Below, one piece after another: positions 18,534-27,440 of a stretch of DNA of 64,000 bases (position 1 is the stretch's first letter; each line of letters starts with the position of its first letter). This stretch comes from an uncultured Spirochaetia bacterium (GTDB lineage: Bacteria > Spirochaetota > Brachyspiria > Brachyspirales > Brachyspiraceae). Location of the stretch: assembly GCA_947040495.1 (NCBI GenBank), contig CAMRBQ010000004.1, positions 1 to 64,000 on the forward strand, given 5' to 3'. Made by a program: the position numbers and the translations under genes. A model generated the notes under the pieces. The model had not been told where the DNA came from and did no database searches. It worked only from the letters and a program-made list of their open reading frames with translations.

Positions 18534-18938
18534 ATGGGTGGTTTACTTACTTTTTTTATAATTTTATATGGTATAGTTTGTGTACTTTTGGTCCTACTTG
18601 TTATAATACAAGGTGGCAAGGCTGAAGGACTATTCGCTAGTGCACAGGCTAATGTGCTTGGTAGTAGAGGTACTGATGTTTTGACTAAAATGACTAGAAT
18701 CCTTTCGGCTATATTTATAGTTGGAGCTTTATTAATATCTATATTTATTAGCTCACAAAGAACAGTGTTTGATACAGTTGATACAGTTGATACAACACAA
18801 CCAAATACATCTCTTGTTGCTCCATTAGATACTACTAATATGGCGAGTACTAATGATATTAAAGTATTGCCTTTAGAGCCATTTATAAATCAAGATGCTA
18901 CAGAAAATACAACGGCTGCTGGTACAGAAACAGAATAA
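18534..18938 (+). CDS. secG: Preprotein translocase subunit SecG
   Basis: SecG stabilises the SecYEG channel. The protein has two membrane helices (about 3-26 and 54-74) joined by the conserved loop VIIQGGKAEGLFASAQANVLGSRGTDVLTKMTR, abbreviated here by its key residues QGGK and RGTDVLTK. At 134 residues it is longer than usual because of a Thr/Asp-rich tail beginning near 85 that includes a short DTVDTVDTT repeat. secD, secF and yajC are elsewhere in this window. Confidence 0.9.
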   Translation: MGGLLTFFIILYGIVCVLLVLLVIIQGGKAEGLFASAQANVLGSRGTDVLTKMTRILSAIFIVGALLISIFISSQRTVFDTVDTVDTTQPNTSLVAPLDTTNMASTNDIKVLPLEPFINQDATENTTAAGTETE

Positions 18939-18975
18939 AGTATATTTATTCATAACTTATTGTTCATAGGAAAAT

Positions 18976-20115
18976 ATGAAATTATTTTATCTTATCTTGC
19001 TATTTGTGGCTATTTTATTTTCTTCATGTACTAAGAGTAAAAGTGATTCTGAAATAGTAGAAGAGATTGAACTCCTAAAAGAAGTTAGTTTTATCTTTGT
19101 AGGGGATTTGATGACACATCCATTCCTAGTTAATTCGGTACAAGAAGATAATAGCACATTAATGCATCTAAGCAATAGCCTTAATCAAGATATTTCATTT
19201 GCAAATCTCGAGTTCACAGTTAATACAAATAAAGAAGCATTACCATATCCTCAATTTAATGGAACATATGATTATTTAAAATATTTTTCTACATTTTTTA
19301 ATACTTTTAGTGTAGCTAATAATCATGCTTATGACCAAGGCCCTAAAAGTCAAACAGAAACTATGGGTTTTCTTAGCTCATTTGGCGATATAGCAATCGG
19401 TGGGTCTACAAATGAAAAAAAGATAAAGCCTGTTATTACAAATATAAATGGTGTAGATATATTTATGACGGCATTTTCAACCCTCGATAATGGATTAGCC
19501 AAAAGATATACAACCAATAAAGAAGGCTATTCATATTATATGAACTTCTATACAAATAATAATATGCTTATCAAAAAGGTGCAAAGCGATTTATCAAATA
19601 TAGCTCCCCATGTATTAAAAATAGTGTCTATACATTATGGTGCAGAATGGGTTACTAATGCTAGAAAAAGTGATAAAAAACTCATGAGAGATATGATTGA
19701 AAGTGGTGTTGATATAGTTGTAGGGCATCATCCCCATGTTCCACGTGAGGTTGAATGGTATGATGGAACGAATCATAGTGGTGTAATAATTTATTCTTTG
19801 GGTAATTTTTTAGCAAATCACAAATCAAAATATCCATATATAGATATAGGGGCCACAGTTTTATTGAAAGTTAATGAAAAGAAAGAGTATCAGTTCGATT
19901 ACTATGCGACATATATCTACTATTTTAATACAGATAAAGGTAGGCGTGCGAGGGTTATTCCAATATACGAAGACCCCAATATAGAATTGCCATTTACAAA
20001 TCTTTATAAGTATAGAGATATAGATATAAACAAAATGAAAGATGGATATAAAGTTATAAATAGTTTTTTTGGAGATATTACTAATTATAAAAAAGGTTTG
20101 ACGAGTTCTAATTAA
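18976..20115 (+). CDS. CapA/PgsA-type lipoprotein
   Basis: The 379-residue protein begins with a lipoprotein signal peptide ending in LFSSC, so Cys18 is probably lipidated. The mature part is a CapA-family metallophosphatase-like domain with FVGDLMTHPF near 38, SVANNHAYDQG near 115, VVGHHPHVPREVEWYDG near 250 and IIYSLGNFLANHKS. Members are best known from poly-gamma-glutamate capsule synthesis, but most, including this one, occur without other capsule genes and their function is unknown. It follows secG by 37 bases. Confidence 0.85.
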   Translation: MKLFYLILLFVAILFSSCTKSKSDSEIVEEIELLKEVSFIFVGDLMTHPFLVNSVQEDNSTLMHLSNSLNQDISFANLEFTVNTNKEALPYPQFNGTYDYLKYFSTFFNTFSVANNHAYDQGPKSQTETMGFLSSFGDIAIGGSTNEKKIKPVITNINGVDIFMTAFSTLDNGLAKRYTTNKEGYSYYMNFYTNNNMLIKKVQSDLSNIAPHVLKIVSIHYGAEWVTNARKSDKKLMRDMIESGVDIVVGHHPHVPREVEWYDGTNHSGVIIYSLGNFLANHKSKYPYIDIGATVLLKVNEKKEYQFDYYATYIYYFNTDKGRRARVIPIYEDPNIELPFTNLYKYRDIDINKMKDGYKVINSFFGDITNYKKGLTSSN

Positions 20116-20164
20116 ATATAGAAATTAACATAAAATTGATTTTTTTATATTTTTATCATATACT

Positions 20165-20192
20165 TTGCTAAAATTATTACACTTACTATAAT
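20165..20192 (+). promoter_or_regulatory. Promoter of aspS
   Basis: TTGCTA (20165-20170) and TATAAT (20187-20192) are 16 bases apart, ending 16 bases before the aspS start codon. Confidence 0.5.
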
Positions 20193-20208
20193 ATAGGGAA
20201 AAATACAA

Positions 20209-21972
20209 ATGAGATTTAAAACAATAGATAATGGAATATTAACAAAAAATGATGTTGATAAAAAAGTAAAAGTTTGTGGATGGATAAAACATCGCAGAGA
20301 CCATGGTGGTGTTATATTTATTGATTTAAGAGATAGAACTGGATTTGTTCAGGTTGTATTTAATCCCGAGACCAATAAAGAGGCACATGAACAAGCCGAG
20401 AGCCTAAGGGTTGAATTTGTTATATCTGTTGAAGGTGTTATAAGGAAGAGAACTGATGACATGATAAATCCAAAAATACCCACAGGTGAAATAGAGATAA
20501 TGGTAGAAAAGCTTGAAATATTAAATACATCTTCTACCCCACCATTTTCACTTGAAGATGAAATAGACACAAATGAAGACACACGATTAAAGTATCGGTA
20601 TTTAGATATTAGACGCAAGCCTATGTATGATAATTTATATAAGCGTCATTTGATAATTAAATCAATACGTGAGCATATGAATAAAAATGGATTTTTGGAT
20701 ATTGAAACTCCAATTTTAAATAAGAGTACACCAGAGGGAGCACGAGATTTTTTAGTACCTTCAAGATTGAGCAAGGGCGAGTTTTATGCTCTACCACAAT
20801 CACCACAGATATTCAAACAAATTCTTATGATAGGTGGTATTGAAAAATACTACCAAATAGCTAGATGTTTTAGAGATGAAGATTTAAGGGCAGATAGACA
20901 ACCTGAGTTTACACAAGTTGATATAGAATCTAGCTTTTTATCTACAGATGAATTTTTGACTATTATGGAAGACCTTCTCTCCTCTACAATTAAAGATGTT
21001 TATAATATCGATGTTCCAAAGCCATTCCCACGTATGGATTATTTTGAGGCTATGGAAAAATATGGTAGCGATAAACCAGATACAAGATTTGATTTGCATA
21101 TTATAAATGTTGAGGATGCTGTTAAGGGATGTGATTTTCAGGTATTCAAAAGTGCTATTGAAAATAAAGGCATCATTCGTTGTATCAATGCCAAAGGTGG
21201 TGAGAAGCTTAGCCGTAAAGATATTGATGATTTCACAAAATTTGTTGGTATCTATGGAGCAAAGGGGCTTGCTTGGATGCGTGTAACTGAGAATGGGTTA
21301 GAATCTAATATTGTAAAGTTTTTCACAGATGATATGCAGAAAAATATTATTGCAACTACAAATGCAGAAAAAGGTGATTTACTATTCTTCGTTGCTGATA
21401 TTAAGAAAGTGGCCTATGATGCACTTGGAAATCTGAGATTAAAAATTGGGGAGAAATTATCCCTCATAGGTGAAAATAAAATGAATTTACTTTGGGTTAT
21501 CAATTTCCCTTTATTTGAATATGATGCTAAGGATAAACGCTATTATTCAACTCATCATCCATTTACTGCGACTGTAGCAGAGGATGTAGATAAGCTCGAT
21601 AATGATGTAGAAAATATTAGAAGTGATAGCTATGACTGTGTTTTAAATGGTGTTGAAATTGGTGGGGGAAGTCAGCGTATTTATAATAGTGAAATACAAG
21701 CAAAAGTATTTAGAATACTTGGCATAGATGATGAAACGGCAAAAGAAAGATTTGGCTTTTTACTTGATGCATTAAAATATGGAGCACCACCTATGTGTGG
21801 GGTTGCATTTGGTATAGACAGAATGGTTATGTTATTACAAAAGCAAAGTAGTATACGTGATGTAATAGCTTTTCCAAAAACGCAAAAAGGTCAATGTAAT
21901 ATGAGTGAAAGTCCTTCTACTGTAGACGATTCACAATTAGAAGAGCTAGGTATAGATTTGTCAAAAGAGTAG
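20209..21972 (+). CDS. aspS: Aspartyl-tRNA synthetase
   Basis: AspRS charges tRNA-Asp in the cytoplasm. The 587-residue length and the class II layout are typical of the bacterial form. The N-terminal OB anticodon domain contains VKVCGWIKHRRDHGGVIFIDLRDR. Motif 2 is CFRDEDLRADRQPEFTQVD near 225, an inserted GAD domain follows, and motif 3 is FGIDRMVMLL near 540. Whether it charges tRNA-Asp only or also tRNA-Asn cannot be told from this sequence alone. tsaE follows after 16 bases and is probably cotranscribed. Confidence 0.96.
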   Translation: MRFKTIDNGILTKNDVDKKVKVCGWIKHRRDHGGVIFIDLRDRTGFVQVVFNPETNKEAHEQAESLRVEFVISVEGVIRKRTDDMINPKIPTGEIEIMVEKLEILNTSSTPPFSLEDEIDTNEDTRLKYRYLDIRRKPMYDNLYKRHLIIKSIREHMNKNGFLDIETPILNKSTPEGARDFLVPSRLSKGEFYALPQSPQIFKQILMIGGIEKYYQIARCFRDEDLRADRQPEFTQVDIESSFLSTDEFLTIMEDLLSSTIKDVYNIDVPKPFPRMDYFEAMEKYGSDKPDTRFDLHIINVEDAVKGCDFQVFKSAIENKGIIRCINAKGGEKLSRKDIDDFTKFVGIYGAKGLAWMRVTENGLESNIVKFFTDDMQKNIIATTNAEKGDLLFFVADIKKVAYDALGNLRLKIGEKLSLIGENKMNLLWVINFPLFEYDAKDKRYYSTHHPFTATVAEDVDKLDNDVENIRSDSYDCVLNGVEIGGGSQRIYNSEIQAKVFRILGIDDETAKERFGFLLDALKYGAPPMCGVAFGIDRMVMLLQKQSSIRDVIAFPKTQKGQCNMSESPSTVDDSQLEELGIDLSKE

Positions 21973-21988
21973 CCAATAATATTATAAA

Positions 21989-22429
21989 ATGTTAGATAAA
22001 AAACTTGTATATCAAAAAAATATTTCTATAGATGAAATTGATAATCTATCTTCTACAATTATAGATATTGCTAAAAATAAAGATATATTTATATTAAATG
22101 GCGATTTAGGCTATGGCAAAACCACACTTGTACGATCTATTGCAAATAAGATGCAAACTAATACAATTGTAAGTAGCCCAACATTTACTATTATTAATGA
22201 ATATGATGTGATTTTTAAAAATAATGAGACCATACTTAGACATGTCGACTTATATAGACTAGATGATATTGCTGAGGCATATACTATTGGATTATTAGAT
22301 ATAATTTATGAAGATGGCATAACATTTGTCGAATGGGGCTCAAAGTTTATAGATTTATTTAATAATTACTATTTTATAGATATAAAAATGCTTGATGAAA
22401 ATAACAGAGCATATAAAATTTTAAAATAA
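21989..22429 (+). CDS. tsaE: tRNA t6A modification ATPase TsaE
   Basis: TsaE is the ATPase that works with TsaB/TsaD to make t6A at position 37 of ANN-decoding tRNAs. At 146 residues the length is normal. The P-loop GDLGYGKTT is at residues 38-46, followed by SSPTFTIINEY, the HVDLYRL motif and FVEWGSK, all characteristic. It lies directly after aspS and shares its promoter. Its 3' end faces the ankyrin gene. Confidence 0.93.
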   Translation: MLDKKLVYQKNISIDEIDNLSSTIIDIAKNKDIFILNGDLGYGKTTLVRSIANKMQTNTIVSSPTFTIINEYDVIFKNNETILRHVDLYRLDDIAEAYTIGLLDIIYEDGITFVEWGSKFIDLFNNYYFIDIKMLDENNRAYKILK

Positions 22430-22450
22430 TTTTTTAGATATGCATAATTA

Positions 22451-22925
22451 TCAAAAAGCCAATTTAACAACTAGACTGGCTTTATATATGTTATTTTGAT
22501 TGGTGGAAGCTTCTTTGAGTAAAAAAATAATCTCTTTAATATTTGGAGGCATTGTTCTTTCATAAAAATATGGAATCTTTTTTAGAATAATATAAAGCAG
22601 TATTATTAAATAGATTCATAGCATGAACATCGACACCAGAATCTAAGAGCATTCTTACAATCTCTACAATTCTGGAACTAGCGGCACTTATTAAAGAGGT
22701 ATACCCACCTACAGTAGAAACATTAACATCAGCACCTATAAGTATTTTTATTATTTCTATGTCTTCATTATAAGTTGCATTAAGTAAAGATGTAGAACGA
22801 GAATATATAGCATTGACAGAAATAGCTTTACTTATTAATTTTTTAACAAGATTTACATTTTTAGAACTCACTGCTTCTATCAGAGTATTATGTGATATAA
22901 TATTTTTTTCATAAACAAATTCCAT
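22451..22925 (-). pseudogene. Ankyrin-repeat protein, frameshifted at a homopolymer
   Basis: The reading frame from 22925 encodes 121 residues with about three ankyrin repeats (TLIEAVSSKNVNLVKKLI, TSLLNATYNEDIEIIKILI, TSLISAASSRIVEIVRMLL) and then stops at 22560. The +2 frame continues the protein with ERTMPPNIKEIIFLLKEAS and ends at 22451, a plausible C-terminal cap. The shift falls at or near a run of six A on the coding strand (T6 at 22578-22583). Losing or gaining bases there would join the frames. It may be a phase-variable gene, a real pseudogene or a sequencing slip. Ankyrin proteins bind other proteins; the target is unknown. Confidence 0.65.
22455..22483. terminator. Weak hairpin at the tsaE/ankyrin boundary
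   Basis: AAAGCCA (22455-22461) pairs with TGGCTTT (22477-22483). It lies between the convergent tsaE and ankyrin genes and is followed by T-rich sequence on the + strand. Confidence 0.4.
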
Positions 22926-23212
22926 TATTCATTAGCACATATATAAGAATAAACAAATTAAATATTTTGTATATTAAATGCTTTCCATAATTATACTGAA
23001 TAGTATTTTATTTATATATTTTTGCGAGTATTTTAGTAATAAGAAAAAGTAAATATGATACAGAATTGTAAATTTTATATACTTTTTGTATAGTTTATGA
23101 GATTAAATTCGAGTTTAAAAAAATATAAAAGTTCTTTCTAAAAGAGTAGACTTTTATTATAAAAAATATATATTAGATAAAAATTACAGATATATTTATA
23201 GAGAAAATAATT

Positions 23213-25483
23213 ATGTATAGTAGTGATAATAATCAAAAAAATAAGCGAATGTGTAATAAAGCTCTATCCATATGGAATATAGAGATACTCGTTTCAAACT
23301 TTACATTACAATTTTCTGGTGTACTTGTAAATGGATTTGTAATATCTGTTTACCTTGTTGATGTACTTAAAGCGAGCCCTGCTTTTATAGGTCTTATTTC
23401 AGGTATTGCAATGTTTCAAGGTTTATTGCAGCCTTTTTCTGCTATGGTGGTTAGAAAAATAAAAAGAAGAAAGCTTTTTACTATAACTGCTTTGTTCATT
23501 TCAAGGATTATATATTTTTCTTCTCTTATATATGGATATTTTGCTTCTATTAACGGTGATATAATATTCCCATTAATAGCTATATTATGTTTTATAGCCA
23601 CAATTGTACAGAGCCTATCACTAGAACTCAATAGTTGGTTTGTAGATTTAACAAATATAGAAAATCGTGGAAAACATCTTATTATAAGAAGTACATTAAC
23701 AAATATAGGTGCAATGGCAGGGATTTTATTATCAGGTCTTGTATTAAGGTATACAGATAATATTCATGCATTTGCTATTATATTTATAATATCATTTGTT
23801 TTTTTTATAGCTGCTTTTATTATATTTTTTCAAGCATATGACCCACCAAAACAAACGAAGATGAATGTACCAATTAAGGAAATGTTTAAGCCTATATTAA
23901 AAGATAAAAACTATATCGCCTTTTTATTTACGGTTGCATTATCTAATATAGGTGTTTATATAACGATGCCTTTTTTTAATACATTTTATCTAGAATATTT
24001 GCATATGCCATATGATATTTTGGGTTTTGCGAATGCTGCCTCGACACTTGTACTTGCATTTGGTTTTTTCTTTTGGGGAAGAATGATGGGTTTATTTGGG
24101 GCGAGGCTACTTTCAAAAATTACTATACTTCTACTTGCATTTATACCACTTCTTTGGCTATTTGTAAGTCCAACAAAAAATACACTTCCTCATATGGTAC
24201 TTATAATGCTATTATATAGTTTTGCACAAGGTGGCTGGGGTATAGCACAATCTACAGTAGCGTATAACATAGGCAAAGAAGAGCATAGCACAGCATATAC
24301 AAGCTTATATTTTGCGACAGTGGCATTTTGTGCTTTTACAGCTCCAAATATTGGTGGACTTTTTATAGAATTTTATGGTGAACATAGACCATTTTCTACA
24401 GATATAAGTATAAAAAATCCTATTATGATTACATTTATACTAAGCTTTATAATAAATATGATTTGTGTCATTGTTTATCCGACATATAAAATACATAGAG
24501 ATAGAAGTAATCTAAGATTAAGAGATGTTTTAATAAGAGTAGATGCCGTATCTGTATTATATCGATTAACAGCCGCAACATTTATACCTAACCTTATAGG
24601 TAGTAGAAAAAAACTTGCTGCAGAAATGGGTGAAACAAAAACAGTTGTAGCTTTGCCCAAGCTTGTTTCAATGCTTGATGATTTAGAACAGAGTGTAAGG
24701 CTTTCTGCTATAGAGGCAATTGGTCAAATACCAGATATAGATGCTAAAGATATTTTAATTAATTTTTCAAAAGAAGCTAATATTTTGGAACAACAAGCCA
24801 TCATACAGTCTCTTGGTAATTTTCATGATAAAGATACAATAGAATTTTTGACAAATATATATACGAGTAAATTTCCTTTGTTAAGAATGAGTGCAGCAAA
24901 TGCATTATCAAAACATCCAAATGATGGTGTCAAGGAGATTGCATTATGGTGGATAAGTACAAAAAAATATAAAGAGCATGATTTTATAGCACATCTTGCT
25001 GTACTGGCTGCAAATAAAGCATATGAAGCCATACCAGATATTATAAAACATTATAATAAAATGAAAGATTGTAAGCATAAAGAACAGGTATTATATTATT
25101 TATCTATTATATTTAATATAGAAAAATCCTATTATAAATCTTACTATCAAGATTCATTGAAATCATGTAAAAAAAATATAAATAAAATGATTGATACTAT
25201 TTGTAGCTTAGATAATATTAAAAAAAATAAGAATAAAAAGTTGGATATTGAGCGAGAATTCGAAAAATTATTATTTTTGATATCTTCAGAAGAAGGAGAT
25301 GTGTCATTTATTAAATATAGTAATATACTCACACCTATTATTTTAAATAAAACTGAAAAAGAAAAATTTTATGCTATAGAATACTTTATGAAACAAAAAA
25401 AATTAACAGCAAATGAGATCAATTTTTTATCTCTTAGTATAAATGAAATATTAAAACAATTAATTAAAATTAAATTAAAGTAA
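23213..25483 (+). CDS. MFS transporter fused to HEAT-like repeats
   Basis: The first 420 or so residues of this 756-residue protein form a major facilitator superfamily transporter with about twelve membrane helices. It has the loop motif RKIKRRK after the second helix pair and many Gly-rich helices. From about 455 to 640 the sequence changes to HEAT-like helical repeats (LVSMLDDLEQSVRLSAIEAIG, LRMSAANALSKHP), followed by a Lys-rich helical tail. A soluble repeat domain of this size on an MFS protein is uncommon and suggests binding of a regulator or membrane partner. The substrate cannot be predicted. The gene stands alone, with 288 AT-rich bases upstream. Confidence 0.8.
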   Translation: MYSSDNNQKNKRMCNKALSIWNIEILVSNFTLQFSGVLVNGFVISVYLVDVLKASPAFIGLISGIAMFQGLLQPFSAMVVRKIKRRKLFTITALFISRIIYFSSLIYGYFASINGDIIFPLIAILCFIATIVQSLSLELNSWFVDLTNIENRGKHLIIRSTLTNIGAMAGILLSGLVLRYTDNIHAFAIIFIISFVFFIAAFIIFFQAYDPPKQTKMNVPIKEMFKPILKDKNYIAFLFTVALSNIGVYITMPFFNTFYLEYLHMPYDILGFANAASTLVLAFGFFFWGRMMGLFGARLLSKITILLLAFIPLLWLFVSPTKNTLPHMVLIMLLYSFAQGGWGIAQSTVAYNIGKEEHSTAYTSLYFATVAFCAFTAPNIGGLFIEFYGEHRPFSTDISIKNPIMITFILSFIINMICVIVYPTYKIHRDRSNLRLRDVLIRVDAVSVLYRLTAATFIPNLIGSRKKLAAEMGETKTVVALPKLVSMLDDLEQSVRLSAIEAIGQIPDIDAKDILINFSKEANILEQQAIIQSLGNFHDKDTIEFLTNIYTSKFPLLRMSAANALSKHPNDGVKEIALWWISTKKYKEHDFIAHLAVLAANKAYEAIPDIIKHYNKMKDCKHKEQVLYYLSIIFNIEKSYYKSYYQDSLKSCKKNINKMIDTICSLDNIKKNKNKKLDIEREFEKLLFLISSEEGDVSFIKYSNILTPIILNKTEKEKFYAIEYFMKQKKLTANEINFLSLSINEILKQLIKIKLK

Positions 25484-25500
25484 AAACTGTAGTATCAATA

Positions 25501-25794
25501 TTAATAATTTTTTATATGCAAAATAAATAAAACTATAAAAACTACAAGCACTAAAAACATAGCTGCAAAACCAATCAGTAAAAATCTAGTAACAGCCATA
25601 ATACTATTTATATCTTTTGTATTAGCCCTTTTTATATCTTCATACATTTTTTCAAGAGATTCATCGATATATTCATGTGAATCTTTTTTTATTTGACGCA
25701 TTTCATTTTTATTTTTATATGACATAACAACCTTGCTTACTTCACTTGCTATAGTGGGGATTCCAACTCCTAGTAAAATTTTTAACATACTCAT
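25501..25794 (-). CDS. Small membrane protein, unknown function
   Basis: The 97-residue protein has a short hydrophobic N terminus, a charged helical middle (about 25-60, rich in Lys and Glu) and one strong membrane helix at about 68-93. No family was recognised. Its general layout, charged helix followed by a C-terminal membrane anchor, is like that of the 3403-3627 product, although their sequences are not clearly related. It lies 30 bases downstream of the thioesterase gene in the same direction and may share its transcript. Confidence 0.5.
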   Translation of the reverse strand: MSMLKILLGVGIPTIASEVSKVVMSYKNKNEMRQIKKDSHEYIDESLEKMYEDIKRANTKDINSIMAVTRFLLIGFAAMFLVLVVFIVLFILHIKNY

Positions 25795-25824
25795 TAAATA
25801 ATCCTTTTATATTTTAAAATACTA

Positions 25825-26235
25825 TTATATACCTTTTTGTAAAACATTATAAAGTTCATCAGGGAGCTTAGAAAGTTTACCATCTGAATTTACAAATGGA
25901 TGTAGAGTATAGCCTTTTGTTAAAAGTTTTTCACTACCTTTTATATATATTTCATACATTATTTTCATAGATACATGTTTTAATGTAGCAACCCATGTTT
26001 TTACAATAATTATATCATCACTTTTAGCAGATGCTTTATAGTCTATAAAAACTTCTTTTACAGGGAGCATAAAACCATATTCTTCAAATTCTTTATAAGA
26101 CATACCAAAAGTACGAAACAGTTCAACCCTTGCCGCTTCAAAATATCTTAGATAATTGCCATGCCAAACAATTTTCATTTGATCTGTATCAGCATACATC
26201 ACCCTTATCTCATGGTTTATATATTTATGATTCAT
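25825..26235 (-). CDS. Acyl-CoA thioesterase, YbgC/4HBT hot-dog family
   Basis: The 136-residue protein belongs to the 4-hydroxybenzoyl-CoA thioesterase-like hot-dog fold family, which cleaves acyl-CoA esters. The signature VMYADTDQMKIVWHGNYLRYFE places the catalytic Asp at residue 16 or 18 and shows the conserved HGNY. Length is normal. YbgC members are often next to tol-pal genes, but that is not the case here. Substrate chain length is unknown. Confidence 0.85.
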   Translation of the reverse strand: MNHKYINHEIRVMYADTDQMKIVWHGNYLRYFEAARVELFRTFGMSYKEFEEYGFMLPVKEVFIDYKASAKSDDIIIVKTWVATLKHVSMKIMYEIYIKGSEKLLTKGYTLHPFVNSDGKLSKLPDELYNVLQKGI

Positions 26236-26297
26236 AATATATGCTCCTTACTTTTATATAATATTTTAAGTTTAATAAATATCAATAAAAAATATCA

Positions 26298-27032
26298 CTA
26301 AAATATTATAGCAAATAATTTTATTAATAGTGGTATAAAAATAATACTTATAATTCCTGATATAGTTAAAGCTAGACTAGACATTGCTCCCTCTGTTGTG
26401 CCTAATGTCATAGCTTTTGCTGTTCCTACTGCATGAGAAGAATTGCCAAGTCCAAGGCCCTGTGCTAGTGGTGATTTTATTCTAAATAATTTATAAATAA
26501 ACAAAGGTAATGATGCTCCTATTATACCAGATATAAAAACAGCTAATATAGTAACAGATTGTATGCCTCCAAGTTTATCTGTAAGTTCTATTGCAATTGG
26601 TGTTGTAATGGATTTTGATAATAATGATATTAGTAATTTATAATCAAGATTAAAAGCATATCTAGCAAACAAAAATGTGGATATAAAACCAAATAAAATA
26701 CCTATAGATATACTGATAAATATTATAACATAATTTTCTTTGAGTATTTTTTTCCTTCTATAAACTTGTAATGCCAATGTTAATGTTGCGGGTACTGCTA
26801 AATATGTTATAAACTTAGCCCCTTCATTATAAGTTGCATAACTTACATCAAATATTTTTAGAAATAAACATAAAAAAATCATAGAAATTACAATAGGTGA
26901 GAAAATGGATAATTTTATCTTGGATAAAAATGTAGAGATATAGCATGATAATACATAGATTATAATAGTTAATGTTATTGGTATCATTGGGTTTGCTATA
27001 AATAATTGTTCCATAATTATTTTATCTCTCAT
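26298..27032 (-). CDS. lrgB: LrgB-family membrane protein
   Basis: The 244-residue protein has about seven membrane helices and the LrgB signature region GLGNSSHAVGTAKAMTLG. LrgB/CidB proteins act with LrgA/CidA partners in membrane permeability, murein hydrolase control and, in some bacteria, pyruvate or glycolate transport. Length is normal. Its start overlaps the end of lrgA by 11 bases, which indicates coupled translation. Confidence 0.88.
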   Translation of the reverse strand: MRDKIIMEQLFIANPMIPITLTIIIYVLSCYISTFLSKIKLSIFSPIVISMIFLCLFLKIFDVSYATYNEGAKFITYLAVPATLTLALQVYRRKKILKENYVIIFISISIGILFGFISTFLFARYAFNLDYKLLISLLSKSITTPIAIELTDKLGGIQSVTILAVFISGIIGASLPLFIYKLFRIKSPLAQGLGLGNSSHAVGTAKAMTLGTTEGAMSSLALTISGIISIIFIPLLIKLFAIIF

Positions 27033-27378
27033 GTTCTTTTATTTCTGTGCATATTTGTGCTGTGATAGAAGTAGAAACCATTATAATAATTGTACAAAAA
27101 ACACATATAATAATGAATGGTATTATATCTTTTTTTATATAATGATACTCTTCTATTATTGCAACAGCTGCTGGTATATAAAAAAAGATTAGGTTATGAG
27201 ATAAAAAATCAGCTGTATCTTTTATATCATCTTCTTTTATAATTTTAGTCATTAATAGTATAAACAATATTATTATACCTGTAACACTTGCAGATATGGG
27301 GAATCTAAAAGTGAAAACCAGTATTTGAGAAACGACACTGATAGATAGTATTATGCTAATTTCTTTAAATATTTTCAC
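27022..27378 (-). CDS. lrgA: LrgA/CidA holin-like membrane protein
   Basis: The 118-residue protein has four membrane helices, the size and layout of LrgA/CidA. It shows FPISASVTGIIILFILL and the later FFYIPAAVAII element typical of the family. It is the first gene of a two-gene lrgAB unit. No LytSR-type regulator gene is nearby. Confidence 0.85.
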   Translation of the reverse strand: MKIFKEISIILSISVVSQILVFTFRFPISASVTGIIILFILLMTKIIKEDDIKDTADFLSHNLIFFYIPAAVAIIEEYHYIKKDIIPFIIICVFCTIIIMVSTSITAQICTEIKEHER

Positions 27379-27440
27379 ACTTAAATAATATCCCTTATAT
27401 TAACAGTAATAATAAAATAAAAACACTTTATAAATTTCTT

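Noticed and set aside
19737-19752. Third parS-like site TGTTCCACGTGAGGTT inside the CapA-like gene
   Set aside because: Only the left half matches, and the bases are accounted for by the conserved codons for PHVPREV.
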